Source of the DNA: Marinobacter sp. C7
Lineage (GTDB): Bacteria; Pseudomonadota; Gammaproteobacteria; Pseudomonadales; Oleiphilaceae
DNA length: 64,000 nt
Reading direction: 5' to 3'
Assembly (NCBI RefSeq): GCF_022343555.1
Contig: NZ_JAKQZH010000002.1
Span: forward strand, 558,001 to 622,000
Below are positions 41,385 to 51,373 of the stretch, in pieces. Below the pieces are notes generated by a model. That model was not told the origin of the DNA and did no database searches. It worked only from the letters and a program-made list of their open reading frames with translations. The position numbers and the translations under genes are program-made. Numbering within the stretch: position 1 is the stretch's first letter; each line of letters begins with the position of its first letter.

Positions 41385-42449
41385 ATGGTTTCCCATCCAT
41401 TCAGTCGCCTCAGATTGGTGGCGGTCACCCTGTTGATGCCGGCGCTGGCGCTCGCCCAGCAAGAGGAGCTGGCCGTTGCCGAGGTGGAGCGGGCACCGAT
41501 CGAGGAGACGGTGCACCTGGACGGAGTTATCGAGGCGGTCCAGCAGAGTACCGTCTCGGCCCAGACCAGCGGCACGGTGCTGAAGCTCCCCTTCGATGTG
41601 GACGATTCAGTGGCGGCGGGAGACCTGATTGTTCAGCTGGAAGACAGTGAGCAGCGGGCGCGCCTCAGCCAGGCCCGCGCCGGTTTGGAGGAGGCGACCG
41701 CAGCGCTGGCCGATGCCCGCCAGCGGTTCGAGCGAATCGAAGCTGTCCATGAGCGGGGCCTGGTATCACGCCAGGAGTTTGATCAGGCCCGGAACAACCT
41801 GGCCGCGGCCCGGGCCCGGGTGGAGCGGGCGCAGGCTGCCGTTGCCGAGGCCGAGGAACAACTGAGCTATACCCGCATCGAGGCCCCGTATGGGGGAATC
41901 CTCACCGAACGCCATGTGGAGATCGGGGAAGCGGTCAATCCCGGGCAGCCGCTGCTCAGCGGGCTGTCCCTTGAACAGCTGCGTGTGGTGGTGGATCTGC
42001 CCCAGAAATACGCGGACCTGGCTCGCACCGAGCGTCGGGCGACGGTGACACTCTCCGACGGAAGGGCACTGGAAACCGGCGCAATGACTTTCTACCCATA
42101 CGCTGACCCGGCCACCCATACCTTCCGCCTGCGTATGCGTCTGACCGAGCCCAACGGCTCCCTGTTTCCGGGAATGCTGGTGAAAGTGAGTGTTCCGGTC
42201 GGCGAACGGGAATCCCTCTGGATCCCGGCCAGCAGCCTGATCCGGCACAGTGAACTGAGGGCCGTCTTTGTCCTGGACGATCAGGATCGACCCCGTTTGC
42301 GACAGGTGCGGAGCGGCACTTTGGATGGGGACCGCCTCGAGGTCCTTGCGGGACTGAGCGAGGGCGAGCGGGTTGTCCGCAATCCGGGGGTTCTGCTCGG
42401 TAGTGACCGGCTCGATCTGTCCGGTCCTGGCCAGGAGGAAGGCCAGTGA
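41385..42449 (+). CDS. RND efflux periplasmic adaptor subunit (first pair)
   Basis: A 354-residue membrane-fusion protein with a signal peptide (about 1-24, ending ALALAQ). It has a lipoyl half-motif (TVSAQTSGTVLKLPFDVDDSVAAGDLI), a coiled-coil hairpin rich in Ala, Glu and Arg (about 95-155, SQARAGLEEATAALADARQRFER and onward) and a second lipoyl half (YGGILTERHVEIGEAVNPGQPLL). It links the inner-membrane pump encoded immediately downstream to a TolC-type channel not present in the window. ATG 41385 is preceded by AGAGGA. The stop codon overlaps the pump GTG start by 4 bases. Confidence 0.9.
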   Translation: MVSHPFSRLRLVAVTLLMPALALAQQEELAVAEVERAPIEETVHLDGVIEAVQQSTVSAQTSGTVLKLPFDVDDSVAAGDLIVQLEDSEQRARLSQARAGLEEATAALADARQRFERIEAVHERGLVSRQEFDQARNNLAAARARVERAQAAVAEAEEQLSYTRIEAPYGGILTERHVEIGEAVNPGQPLLSGLSLEQLRVVVDLPQKYADLARTERRATVTLSDGRALETGAMTFYPYADPATHTFRLRMRLTEPNGSLFPGMLVKVSVPVGERESLWIPASSLIRHSELRAVFVLDDQDRPRLRQVRSGTLDGDRLEVLAGLSEGERVVRNPGVLLGSDRLDLSGPGQEEGQ

Positions 42450-45400
42450 GTGAGGAACTGCCCCGAGTCGGTCCCTCCGGCGCCATTGCCAGGGTTTTCC
42501 AGGACAACAAGCTGACACCACTTCTGGCGATGCTGGCGATCGTGTTGGGTGTTCTGGCGGTAATCATCACCCCCAAGGAGGAAGAGCCCCAGATTGACGT
42601 CACCATGGCCGACATCATGGTGGGCTTTCCCGGTGCCAGTGCCCGGGAGGTCGAAAGCGCCATCGCCACACCGGCGGAACAGGTGATGAGCGAGATCCGG
42701 GACGTGGAACACGTCTATTCGGTCTCCCGCCAGGGCCAGGCGGTGATCACCGTCCAGTTCGAGGTGGGGGTGCCCCGGCAGGACGCTCTGGTGCGGCTGT
42801 ATAACCAGGTCTACTCGAACCAGGACTGGCTGCCGCCGAACCTGGGCGCGACCCAGCCCGTGGTCAAACCCAAGGGCATCGACGACGTGCCGGTGATGAC
42901 CCTGACCCTGTTTGACCCCACCGGGCGCCACGGGGGAGAGGAGCTTGCCCGGTTGGCGCACATGCTGGAGGTGGCTCTGAAACGGGTACCCGGTACCCGG
43001 GATGTCTATACCGTGGGCGGGGTGCCGGATCGCGTGGATGTTCTGTTTGACCCTGCGTTGCTGGCGGGTTTCCAGCTTACCGTCGGGGATGTCCGGAATG
43101 CCCTGCAGTCGGCCAATACCAGTAGTCAGGAATCCCGGATCACCCGTAACAATCTGTCGATTCCGGTCCAGGTCGGTACCCTGCTGGAAACCGTCGAGGA
43201 TGTCCGCAGCCTGGTGGTGGGCATGCACAACGGGGCGGCCGTGCACCTTGAAGATGTCGCGGAGGTTCGCCGGGGTGGCACGGTCGTGGACCAGAGCGTG
43301 ATGACCGGATTCGGCCCCGGCCAGCAGACCGGCAAAGCCGGCGAGCCCGGACAGGTCTATCCGGCGGTGACCCTGGCAGTGGCTAAAAAGCCGGGTGAAA
43401 ACGCCATCGATATCACCACCGCTATCCAGCAACGTCTGGACCTGCTGCGCAACCGGGCCCTGCCGGTGGGGGTCGAGGTGCTTGTTACCCGGGATTACGG
43501 CGAGACTGCGTCCCAGAAGGCGCGCAAACTGATCACCGATCTCATTTCCGCTACTCTCGCAGTGATGATCCTGGTGCTCGCCGCCATGGGCTGGCGCCAG
43601 GCGCTGATCGTCGGAATCGCGGTCCTGATCACTCTGCTGCTGACCCTGGTGTTCTCCTGGGCCTGGGGCTTCACGCTCAATCGGGTGTCGCTGTTTGCCC
43701 TGATTTTCTCCATCGGCATCCTGGTGGACGACGGGATTGTCATTACCGAGAACATCAACCGCCGCATTCAGAACTCGCGCCGCGCGGTAAAGGACATCAT
43801 CCCGGTGGCGGTGGACGAGGTGGGTACTCCCACCATCATGGCCAGCCTCACCATCATGGCGGCTCTGATTCCCATGGCTTTTGTCAGTGGCCTGATGGGG
43901 CCCTACATGAGTCCGATCCCCATCAACGCCTCGGCCGGCATGGTGATTTCCCAGATCGTGGCCTTTGTGGTGGCCCCCTGGCTGGCTTTCCGGCTGCTTC
44001 GCCACAAGAAAGGCCAGGCCGCCGACGAAGCCGCGGAGGCCTCGAATTCCGCCGACGGCGTCAGTCCCACGTCGCTGCGGATTTTCCGGACAGTTCTTTC
44101 ACCCTTCCTCGGAGAGCACGCCTGGCGGCGCCGGCTCCTGGCGCTGGGGGTGGTGCTGTTAACGGTCGGGGCGGCATCCTTGCCGGCGTTCCAGGCAGTG
44201 ATCCTGAAAATGCTGCCGTTCGACAACAAGTCGGAGTTGCAGGTCGTGGTGGATATGCCTGAACGCACGCCCATGGAGAAAACCCAGCGGGTGCTGCTGG
44301 AGATGGGTCATTACCTGGAGACCGTAGACGAGGTGGCCAACTGGCAGACCTATGCAGGCACCGCCTCACCAATCAATTTCAACGGGCTCGTGCGGCAGTA
44401 TTATCTGCGCGGTGATCCCTACCACGGGGATGTCCAGGTCAATCTGGTGGGTGAGGAGAACCGGGAGCGGCAGTCCCATGCCATTGCCCAATCGTTGCGC
44501 GGGCCGCTCACGGCCATCGGTGACCGTCACGGTGCCGAGGTCAAGATTGTGGAAGTGCCGCCGGGCCCTCCGGTTCTTTCACCGGTGGTGGCCGAAATCT
44601 ACGCGGTGGATAACCAGCGCCGTGCCGAACTCGCAACCCGGGTGGCTGAGGGCATGACCAAGATCCAGGGGCTGGTGGATATCGACACCACCCTCGAGGC
44701 ACCGACCCGACAGTGGGAGGTCGTGGTCGACCGGGCCCGTGCGGCCCGGCTCGGCGTGGCCCAGGCCCAGGTGGTGGGTGCGTTGCAGACCGCCCTCGGT
44801 GGCCGGGGGGTGAGTTTCCTGCATGACGACCATGCCAAATACCCGGTACCGATCCGGATTATTCTGGGCGAGGGCGACAAGGCACAGCCTTCGGCGCTGT
44901 TGTCGGTGAAGGTACGCAGCCGGAGTGGCCAGCTGGTTCCGCTGGCCAGCTTCGCCGAGATCCGGGAAGCAGACTGGATGGGCGCAATCTATCACAAGGA
45001 TCTGCTGCCGGTGACCTACGTGACGGCCGATATGGCCGGGGAGGTTGATTCACCGCTCTACGGCATGTTTGCCATGGTGGACCGGCTCAAGCAGGATCCG
45101 GATGCGCCCGAACAGTTTTTCATCAGCCCGCCCCCGTTGCCGGAGAAGGGTACCCTGAAATGGGACGGCGAATGGCAGATTACCTACGAGACCTTCCGGG
45201 ACATGGGGGCGGCCTACAGCGTGGGCGTGTTCATGATCTTCGTGTTGCTGGTGGCCCAGTTCCGGTCCTACGTCCTGCCCCTGGTGGTGATGGCACCCAT
45301 ACCGCTGACACTGATTGGCATCATGCCGGGCCATGCTTTGCTGGGACGGGAGTTCACCGCCACCAGCATGATCGGCATGATTGCCCTGGCAGGCATTATC

Positions 45401-45676
45401 GTGCGCAACTCCATCCTGCTGGTGGTGTTTATCCGGCAGCTTCTGGATGAGGGGGTCGATCTGGGCGAGGCGGTGATTCTGGCGGGCGCCGTGCGTATCA
45501 AGCCCATTGCCCTCACCGCGATCTCCGCGATGGTGGGCGCTTACTTTATCCTGAGCGATCCGATCTTCAACGGTCTGGCGATCTCGCTGGTGTTCGGCCT
45601 GGCCATGTCCACCCTGTTCACCATCGTTGTGGTCCCGCTGCTGTACTACAATCTGGCCCGGTGCAAATGGCTTTGA
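42446..45676 (+). CDS. RND efflux transporter permease (first pair)
   Basis: A 1076-residue AcrB-superfamily proton-driven pump with the classic pattern of TM1, a large periplasmic loop, TM2-TM6, a second loop and TM8-TM12. The proton-relay Asp pair is in FSIGILVDDGIVITENINRR (TM4). The N-terminal EEEPQIDVTMADIMVGFPGASAREVE is characteristic of a divergent branch distinct from AcrB itself. GTG 42446 with AGGAGGAAGG upstream overlaps the adaptor stop. Drug or solvent export is likely; there is no heavy-metal Met triad that I can recognise, so copper export is not supported despite the neighbouring copper receptor. Confidence 0.92.
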   Translation: MSEELPRVGPSGAIARVFQDNKLTPLLAMLAIVLGVLAVIITPKEEEPQIDVTMADIMVGFPGASAREVESAIATPAEQVMSEIRDVEHVYSVSRQGQAVITVQFEVGVPRQDALVRLYNQVYSNQDWLPPNLGATQPVVKPKGIDDVPVMTLTLFDPTGRHGGEELARLAHMLEVALKRVPGTRDVYTVGGVPDRVDVLFDPALLAGFQLTVGDVRNALQSANTSSQESRITRNNLSIPVQVGTLLETVEDVRSLVVGMHNGAAVHLEDVAEVRRGGTVVDQSVMTGFGPGQQTGKAGEPGQVYPAVTLAVAKKPGENAIDITTAIQQRLDLLRNRALPVGVEVLVTRDYGETASQKARKLITDLISATLAVMILVLAAMGWRQALIVGIAVLITLLLTLVFSWAWGFTLNRVSLFALIFSIGILVDDGIVITENINRRIQNSRRAVKDIIPVAVDEVGTPTIMASLTIMAALIPMAFVSGLMGPYMSPIPINASAGMVISQIVAFVVAPWLAFRLLRHKKGQAADEAAEASNSADGVSPTSLRIFRTVLSPFLGEHAWRRRLLALGVVLLTVGAASLPAFQAVILKMLPFDNKSELQVVVDMPERTPMEKTQRVLLEMGHYLETVDEVANWQTYAGTASPINFNGLVRQYYLRGDPYHGDVQVNLVGEENRERQSHAIAQSLRGPLTAIGDRHGAEVKIVEVPPGPPVLSPVVAEIYAVDNQRRAELATRVAEGMTKIQGLVDIDTTLEAPTRQWEVVVDRARAARLGVAQAQVVGALQTALGGRGVSFLHDDHAKYPVPIRIILGEGDKAQPSALLSVKVRSRSGQLVPLASFAEIREADWMGAIYHKDLLPVTYVTADMAGEVDSPLYGMFAMVDRLKQDPDAPEQFFISPPPLPEKGTLKWDGEWQITYETFRDMGAAYSVGVFMIFVLLVAQFRSYVLPLVVMAPIPLTLIGIMPGHALLGREFTATSMIGMIALAGIIVRNSILLVVFIRQLLDEGVDLGEAVILAGAVRIKPIALTAISAMVGAYFILSDPIFNGLAISLVFGLAMSTLFTIVVVPLLYYNLARCKWL

Positions 45677-45682
45677 CAGTGA

Positions 45683-46126
45683 TTATCGGGTGGGCCAGTA
45701 GCGCTGCATCTCCACAAACAGGAAGGAGGCACTCCAGGTGATCAGTACCAGGCCGGTCAGGCCCTCGATGCCGGTCAGGTACCGAAGCGGGCCGAGGGGT
45801 TCGACATCGCCATAGCCGACGGTGGTGAAGGTGGTGAAAGAAAAGTAGGCGCAGTCCAGCAGGGTACCGTTAAAGTTACCGATGAGTTCGCCCCAGCCCT
45901 CGGCGTGGTGCATGAGGTAATAGGAAACGGCAAAAAGCCATACCTCCAGGGAATGGGCGGCCAGGCAACCCAGTACCGCAACAATCAGGCGAAAGTGGTG
46001 GCTCTGGCGCATATTGGCAAGCAAGCCGCTCAGGCGGACCAGTACGGCGTTATGGAGCACCACGGCCAGGCACACGACTGCCACGTTCAGTAACGTCACC
46101 AGTAGCAGGTTAACGTGGGGTTCCAT
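45683..46126 (-). CDS. Small two-TM potassium channel (ion_trans_2)
   Basis: A 147-residue membrane protein with the K+ selectivity filter TTVGYGD in FTTFTTVGYGDVEPLG, flanked by helices at about 7-30, 40-65 and a C-terminal helix (LVLITWSASFLFVEMQ). I use ATG 46126 (MEPHVNLLLV), with GGTGGAGC upstream; the frame is open to 46255 but the extra 43 residues look non-coding. No regulatory RCK domain is attached. The gene lies alone on the minus strand between two plus-strand RND loci, ending 6 bases from the first pump stop. Confidence 0.85.
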   Translation of the reverse strand: MEPHVNLLLVTLLNVAVVCLAVVLHNAVLVRLSGLLANMRQSHHFRLIVAVLGCLAAHSLEVWLFAVSYYLMHHAEGWGELIGNFNGTLLDCAYFSFTTFTTVGYGDVEPLGPLRYLTGIEGLTGLVLITWSASFLFVEMQRYWPTR

Positions 46127-46261
46127 AATCGGCAGCTCCACCAGTCGAAATAAAATATCGTCCCTTTCCTCGAGGGGGGATCTGAAATCAGACGCTGATT
46201 GTATAGTAGATTCAATGCCTTCGCGTGTCGCCCCGTAATCAACCAGACAGGCCAATCACTG

Positions 46262-47500
46262 ATGCTTAAACGTTTTCTGCCGCTGATTATCCTCGCTATC
46301 GGATTTGCCGGCTTTGTTTTCCTGAAGGCAACCCGGCCGGATCCGGCGGAGGTCAGTGCCTCCGAACGTAGCTGGCAGGTGGATGTCCAGACCCTGGAGC
46401 CCGGCACTCATACGCCGGTAGTGCCGCTCTATGGCGAAATCGTGGCACCGGAACAGGTGGATATCACCGCCACCCTGGCCGGCCGAGTGGCGGAGCGTCC
46501 TGTCGCCGAAGGTGAGGCAGTCCGGCAGGGAGATCTGCTGCTGGCCCTGTCGGATGAGGATATTGCCCCGGTGTTGGCGCAGGCCCGGGCACAGGTGGAT
46601 GATCTCAGGGCCCAGATCCGGTCCGAGCAGGTTCGGTTCCGTAATGATCGCACGGCGCTCGAGAGCGAACAGGCGATTCTCGAGAACGCCCGCCGGCAGT
46701 ATGAGCGAGTCCGGTCCCTGGTGGACCGCAACCTGGCTTCCCGCGAGAATCTGGAGGCCGCCACCGATGGCCTGGCCCGGGCGGAGCTGACCGTCAGCAG
46801 CCGGCAACGGGCCATTGATGAACATCCGGCCAGGCTTCAGAGCCTGCAGGCGAAGCTCGAACAGGCCAGTGCCAACCTGGCATCGGTGCAACGGGATGCC
46901 GAACGCGCCCGCGTTGCCGCTCCCTTCGATGGTGTGGTCACTGGCATAGAGGTGGCCGCCGGTGATCAGGTGGCGCGTAACGAGCGGCTGATGTCGGTCT
47001 ACCCGGTGGAGGGGCTGGAGCTGCGGGCGCGGGTACCGGAGGTGTTCCGGTCGGAACTCCTGGAGGCGTTGGCGAGGGGCGACCAGCTGATGGCGACCGC
47101 CGAGACCGGTCACCGGTTCAGGCTGGTCCGGTTTGCCGGCCTGGCGGACCCGGCCGGGACCGAGGCCATCCTGGAGCTGGTCGGTAAACCGGGTGGCTTG
47201 CGTCCGGGCGGGCTGTTGCCGGTGACTCTGCAACGGCCTCCCAGGCCCGGTACGGTAACAGTGCCGTTCAGTGCGCTCTATGGCGCAGGCAGTGTCTACC
47301 TGATGGATGAGGACAACCGGATGCGGCGAGTGGAGGTTCAGCGGATCGGTGAGGCGCGCGACAGTAATGGCGAACGTCAGTTGCTGATTGCAGGTGACCG
47401 GCTGCTCCCCGGGAGTCGTCTGATCACCACACACCTGCCCAATGCCGTTACCGGACTGAAAGTCACCGTCGCAGCGGTGGACGGGGAGGCTGCGCAATGA
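46262..47500 (+). CDS. RND efflux periplasmic adaptor subunit (second pair)
   Basis: A 412-residue membrane-fusion protein. Its N-terminal hydrophobic segment FLPLIILAIGFAGFVFL acts as a signal or membrane anchor. Lipoyl halves are at ATLAGRVAERPVAEGEAVRQGDLL and APFDGVVTGIEVAAGDQVARNERL, around a long coiled coil (about 105-205). A beta-barrel domain and C-terminal domain follow. ATG 46262 (MLKRFLPL) is chosen because the upstream in-frame ATG at 46199 would add a poor extension. Its stop overlaps the next pump gene as ATGA. It heads a five-gene run to 54719. Confidence 0.9.
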   Translation: MLKRFLPLIILAIGFAGFVFLKATRPDPAEVSASERSWQVDVQTLEPGTHTPVVPLYGEIVAPEQVDITATLAGRVAERPVAEGEAVRQGDLLLALSDEDIAPVLAQARAQVDDLRAQIRSEQVRFRNDRTALESEQAILENARRQYERVRSLVDRNLASRENLEAATDGLARAELTVSSRQRAIDEHPARLQSLQAKLEQASANLASVQRDAERARVAAPFDGVVTGIEVAAGDQVARNERLMSVYPVEGLELRARVPEVFRSELLEALARGDQLMATAETGHRFRLVRFAGLADPAGTEAILELVGKPGGLRPGGLLPVTLQRPPRPGTVTVPFSALYGAGSVYLMDEDNRMRRVEVQRIGEARDSNGERQLLIAGDRLLPGSRLITTHLPNAVTGLKVTVAAVDGEAAQ

Positions 47501-50500
47501 AGCGCAGGAAGGGTGTGATCGGATTTTTTGTCCACCACCGGGTGGCGGGCAATCTGGTCATGTTGGTCATGCTGCTCGGCGGCGCGCTGGCACTGACCCG
47601 AATGAACATCCAGTTCTTCCCGACGTTTGCCCTCGATGTGGTCAGTGTCCGGGTGGTGTGGAGCGGTGCCTCGGCCGAAGATGTGGAGCAGGGCATCACC
47701 GACCCACTGGAGCAGCGCCTGCGCAGTGTCAATGGCCTGAAGAAGATGACCTCCACCTCGGCCCAGGGGGTGTCCTCGATCACCCTGGAATTCGAGGAAG
47801 GTACCAATCCGATCCAGGCGCTGGATGACGTGCGCCAGCAGGTGGACGAGTTCAACAACTTTCCCGCCGATGCCGAAGAGCCCCAGGTCACCCGCCTGGA
47901 GCGGTACGAACCCGTGGCGCGGCTGTTGGTCTATGGCGATATGGATCGCGGTGAGTTGCGCCAGCTGGTATACCGCTACGAGGACGAGTTGCTGGAGCGG
48001 GGCATCGACCGCGTGAACATCCGTGGGCTTCCGGAGCAGCAGATCAGCATCGATGTGCCGGTGGAGCGCCTGGAATCCCTGGACCTGTCGCTGGACCAGA
48101 TTGCCGATCGGGTTGCCGCCATCTCGCGGGATCTTCCCGCCGGCTTGCTGGCGCAGCAGGACGCCACCCGGGAACTGCGTTCCGTGGAGCAACGTCGCAG
48201 TCCCCAGGACTTCGAATCCATACCCGTGCTCAGTGGCGACCGCATCCGGCTGAGGCTCGGCGATATTGCCATCATCCGCCAGGAATCCAGGGATAACCAG
48301 ACAACGCTCGAGAACGGCGGTATGCCCGCAGTTGAGCTTCAGCTCCAGCGGGCGGAGAACGGCAACTCCCTGGCGGCAGCCCAGGTGCTGGAAGACTGGC
48401 TGGCAGATACCCGACCGGTGCTGCCGCCGTCCGTGCACATTGAGGTGTACGACGAAACCTGGCAGTTGCTGGACGACCGGATTTCCCTGCTGGTGAAGAA
48501 CGGCCTCGGAGGCCTGGTGCTGGTCATCTGCCTGCTCTACCTGTTCCTGCCGGGGCGGGTGGCCTTCTGGGTGGCCGTAGGGATTCCCACAGCGTTCCTG
48601 GCGGCGCTGGCGGTGCTCTGGCTGGCGGGTGGCTCCATCAATATGATTTCCCTGTTTGCCCTGATCATGGCGCTCGGTGTCATCGTCGACGATGCCATAG
48701 TCGTGGGGGAGGACGCCGATGCCCATGCCCGCATGGGGGAACCGTCGATCTATGCCTCGGAGGGCGCGGCCAAGCGCATGGTCTGGCCGGTACTGGCCTC
48801 GTCCCTGACCACGGTGGCGGCCTTCATGCCGCTGCTGGTGGTGGGCGGCGTGATCGGCAATATCCTGGGCGATATTCCGACGGTGATGATCTGTGTGCTG
48901 GTGGCCTCGCTGGCGGAGTGTTTCATCGTTTTGCCGGCACACCTGCGTCATGCCTTCATCCCTCGACGAGGAAAAGCCGGCGCCGACGGCGAAAATGCCC
49001 CTGAGGGTAATCCGGTGGCACGCCTGCGCAAGGGCTTTGAACAACGATTCGATGGCTTTCGCGAGGGCCGTTTCCGCCGGTTCTCCCGTCTCAGTCTCAG
49101 GTATCGGGGCGTCACCGTGGCCAGCGCCCTGGCCCTGGCAATCGTGACGGTGGGTCTGTTGGCCGGTGGTCGGCTCGGATTCAACTTCTTCCCGACCCCG
49201 GAGCCCTCGGTATTCTATGCCAATGCCAGCTTCGTGGCCGGTACCGACGAGCGCACGGTCGATCGCTTCCTGAAACAGATGCAGCAGGCGTTGAACGAGA
49301 CCGAGCAGGCGTTCGGCGGTGACCTGATCCTCCATGCCGTCACCACCCAGGGTGCTACCCAGGGCGCCGAGGGCACGTCCCGAAACGGGGATGAACTGGG
49401 CTCGATGCTGGTGGAGCTGGTGTCGTCGGACCAACGTTCCGTACGCAACCCGGAGTTTATCCAGGCCTGGCGGAGCCGGCTGTCGCTGCCTGCGGGCATC
49501 GACAATCTGACTATCTCTGAGCGCCAGGCTGGTCCTCCCGGCCGTGATGTGAACGTCCGCCTGACCGGTGAGGATGCGGAGCGACTCAAACGCGCCGCCG
49601 ATGAACTGGCCCAGGCACTGGCGACCCTGCCCGGCGTGCTCGACGTAGAGGACGATATGCCCTGGGGGCGGGAGCAGCTTATCTACCAGGTCAGTCCCTA
49701 CGGTGAAGCCCTGGGTCTGACGACCGCGGATCTGGGCCGACAGCTGCGCGCGGCCTTTGACGGCCGAATCGCCCAGATTTACCAGGACGGCCGGGATGAA
49801 GTGGAAGTGCGGGTCCAGCTGCCACGGGACCAGCGGGAGCGGTTGTCGACCCTGGCCCGCATGACCATCCGGGTTCCCGATGGTCGTTTCGTGCCATTGT
49901 CCCAGGTGATGAATCTGGATCATCGACAGGGCTTTCAGGCGCTGCGCCACGCCGACAGCAAGCTGGCGGTGGAGGTTACGTCCGCCCTGAACACCCGGGT
50001 GGCCACCACCGACCAGATCCTGGACAGCCTGCAGGCTGAAGCCCTGCCCGATATTGCCAGCCGGTACGGGGTGCGTTACAGCTTCGAGGGCCGGGCCGCA
50101 GACCAACGGGAGACCATGGCGGATATGAGGACCGGCCTGATGATCGGCCTGGCCCTGATGTATGTGGTGCTGGCCTGGGTGTTTGCGTCCTGGAGCCTGC
50201 CCCTGATCGTCATGGCCATCATTCCCTTTGCCCTGGTCGGTGCGTTGCTGGGCCATTGGTTTATGGGATTACAACTGACCATCCTGTCCCTGTTCGGTCT
50301 GTTTGGCCTGTCCGGGATTGTGGTGAACAATGCCATCATTCTTGTTGCCTTCTACAACCAGCAGCGGCAGAAGGGCCTGGAGATCCAGGAGGCCCTGAAC
50401 GAGGCAGCGGTGCAGCGGGTGCGGGCGGTATTATTGACCTCCCTGACCACTATTGGCGGCCTGCTGCCGCTCCTGTTCGAGACGTCACTGCAGGCGCAGT

Positions 50501-50661
50501 TCCTGATTCCCATGGCCACCTCCATCGCTTTTGGGCTGGGGCTGTCGACGTTGCTGGTGCTGTTTGTCATCCCGGCATTGCTGTCCTGGCTGGAGCAGTT
50601 CCGTGAATGGCGCGCACAACGTCGCGGAGAGCACGCCGAGCCCCTTGGGGCCCAGTCGTGA
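47497..50661 (+). CDS. RND efflux transporter permease (second pair)
   Basis: A 1054-residue AcrB-superfamily pump with 12 predicted membrane segments and two large periplasmic loops. The proton-relay Asp pair is in MALGVIVDDAIVVGEDADAH (TM4). N-terminal FFVHHRVAGNLVMLVMLLGG and MNIQFFPTFALDVVSVRVVWSGAS are typical of the HAE/MMPL-like branch. It overlaps its adaptor gene by 4 bases and is followed 16 bases later by an ABC ATPase gene with its own strong Shine-Dalgarno site. The cargo is unknown; the linked AttH-like lipoprotein and LolD-like ATPase hint at a lipid or hydrophobic envelope substrate. Confidence 0.92.
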   Translation: MKRRKGVIGFFVHHRVAGNLVMLVMLLGGALALTRMNIQFFPTFALDVVSVRVVWSGASAEDVEQGITDPLEQRLRSVNGLKKMTSTSAQGVSSITLEFEEGTNPIQALDDVRQQVDEFNNFPADAEEPQVTRLERYEPVARLLVYGDMDRGELRQLVYRYEDELLERGIDRVNIRGLPEQQISIDVPVERLESLDLSLDQIADRVAAISRDLPAGLLAQQDATRELRSVEQRRSPQDFESIPVLSGDRIRLRLGDIAIIRQESRDNQTTLENGGMPAVELQLQRAENGNSLAAAQVLEDWLADTRPVLPPSVHIEVYDETWQLLDDRISLLVKNGLGGLVLVICLLYLFLPGRVAFWVAVGIPTAFLAALAVLWLAGGSINMISLFALIMALGVIVDDAIVVGEDADAHARMGEPSIYASEGAAKRMVWPVLASSLTTVAAFMPLLVVGGVIGNILGDIPTVMICVLVASLAECFIVLPAHLRHAFIPRRGKAGADGENAPEGNPVARLRKGFEQRFDGFREGRFRRFSRLSLRYRGVTVASALALAIVTVGLLAGGRLGFNFFPTPEPSVFYANASFVAGTDERTVDRFLKQMQQALNETEQAFGGDLILHAVTTQGATQGAEGTSRNGDELGSMLVELVSSDQRSVRNPEFIQAWRSRLSLPAGIDNLTISERQAGPPGRDVNVRLTGEDAERLKRAADELAQALATLPGVLDVEDDMPWGREQLIYQVSPYGEALGLTTADLGRQLRAAFDGRIAQIYQDGRDEVEVRVQLPRDQRERLSTLARMTIRVPDGRFVPLSQVMNLDHRQGFQALRHADSKLAVEVTSALNTRVATTDQILDSLQAEALPDIASRYGVRYSFEGRAADQRETMADMRTGLMIGLALMYVVLAWVFASWSLPLIVMAIIPFALVGALLGHWFMGLQLTILSLFGLFGLSGIVVNNAIILVAFYNQQRQKGLEIQEALNEAAVQRVRAVLLTSLTTIGGLLPLLFETSLQAQFLIPMATSIAFGLGLSTLLVLFVIPALLSWLEQFREWRAQRRGEHAEPLGAQS

Positions 50662-50677
50662 AGCAGCAGGAGGAATT

Positions 50678-51373
50678 ATGAGCCAGCCGGTGCTGGACGC
50701 CAGGGATCTGGGGAAATCCTTTGCCAGCGGAGCGGAACGGATAGCGGTATTCTCCGGAGTGTCTGTTTCACTGGCGGCGGGGCAGTCCCTGGCGTTGATG
50801 GGCCGCTCGGGTTCCGGAAAGAGTACCCTGCTTAATCTTTTCTGTGGTCTGGAGCGGCCCGACAACGGAGTGATCACCCTGCTGGGCGAGCGCTTTGATT
50901 GCCGGGCGGTGGAAGGCTTTCGCGAGCAGGAAAAGCGCTGGGCCCGGCTCCGGCGACGCCAGGTCGGCGTCATGTTCCAGGAAGCCAACCTGATGCCGGC
51001 GCTGTCTCTGCTGGATAATGTCCGGCTTCGGGCCCGGCTGGCGGAACAGCCGCTGGAGCAGTGTCAGGCCTGGCTCGACCGCCTCGGAATCGGTGAGCTT
51101 GCCCGGCGCTATCCGGACCAGGTGTCTGGTGGACAGCGTCAGCGGGCGGCCCTGGCCATGGTGTTCGCCATGAACCCGGACCTGATCCTGGCAGACGAGC
51201 CTACCGGTAGCCTGGACCGTCGTACGGCCGAAGAAGTCAGTGCCGAGCTGTTCCGTTTGCAGGCCCAGACCGGTGTTGCCCTGGTTCTGGCCACCCACGA
51301 TCCGGAACTGGCCGAGCGGTGCCGGATGACCCTCGACCTGGCACACGGGGCCGGGTCCGGTCGCGCGTCATGA
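50678..51373 (+). CDS. LolD/MacB-type ABC transporter ATPase
   Basis: A 231-residue ATPase of the MacB/LolD group, with Walker A GRSGSGKSTLL, VMFQEANLMPALSLLDNV (Q-loop), signature VSGGQRQRAALA, Walker B LILADEPTGSLD and switch His ATHDPEL. These ATPases power mechanotransmission by FtsX-type permeases rather than ordinary transport; the downstream gene encodes such a permease and overlaps by 4 bases (ATGA). ATG 50678 follows CAGGAGGAATT. By position it is part of the second RND operon. The three-gene set with the AttH-like lipoprotein resembles Agrobacterium attE-H. Confidence 0.92.
   Translation: MSQPVLDARDLGKSFASGAERIAVFSGVSVSLAAGQSLALMGRSGSGKSTLLNLFCGLERPDNGVITLLGERFDCRAVEGFREQEKRWARLRRRQVGVMFQEANLMPALSLLDNVRLRARLAEQPLEQCQAWLDRLGIGELARRYPDQVSGGQRQRAALAMVFAMNPDLILADEPTGSLDRRTAEEVSAELFRLQAQTGVALVLATHDPELAERCRMTLDLAHGAGSGRAS

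Noticed and set aside
42281..44005. A 574-codon minus-strand open frame inside the first RND locus
   Set aside because: It is a shadow of two well-supported genes, with His/Gly/Gln-rich composition and no start signal.
39162..45676. A copper import-export unit made of the copper receptor and the first RND pump
   Set aside because: A good terminator at 41224-41263 separates them, and the pump shows no recognisable CusA-type Met ligands.
47377..50256. A 959-codon open frame on the minus strand opposite the second RND pump
   Set aside because: It is entirely antisense to a full-length, motif-rich RND gene and its translation is His/Gln/Arg-rich with no domain; it is a product of GC-rich codon usage.
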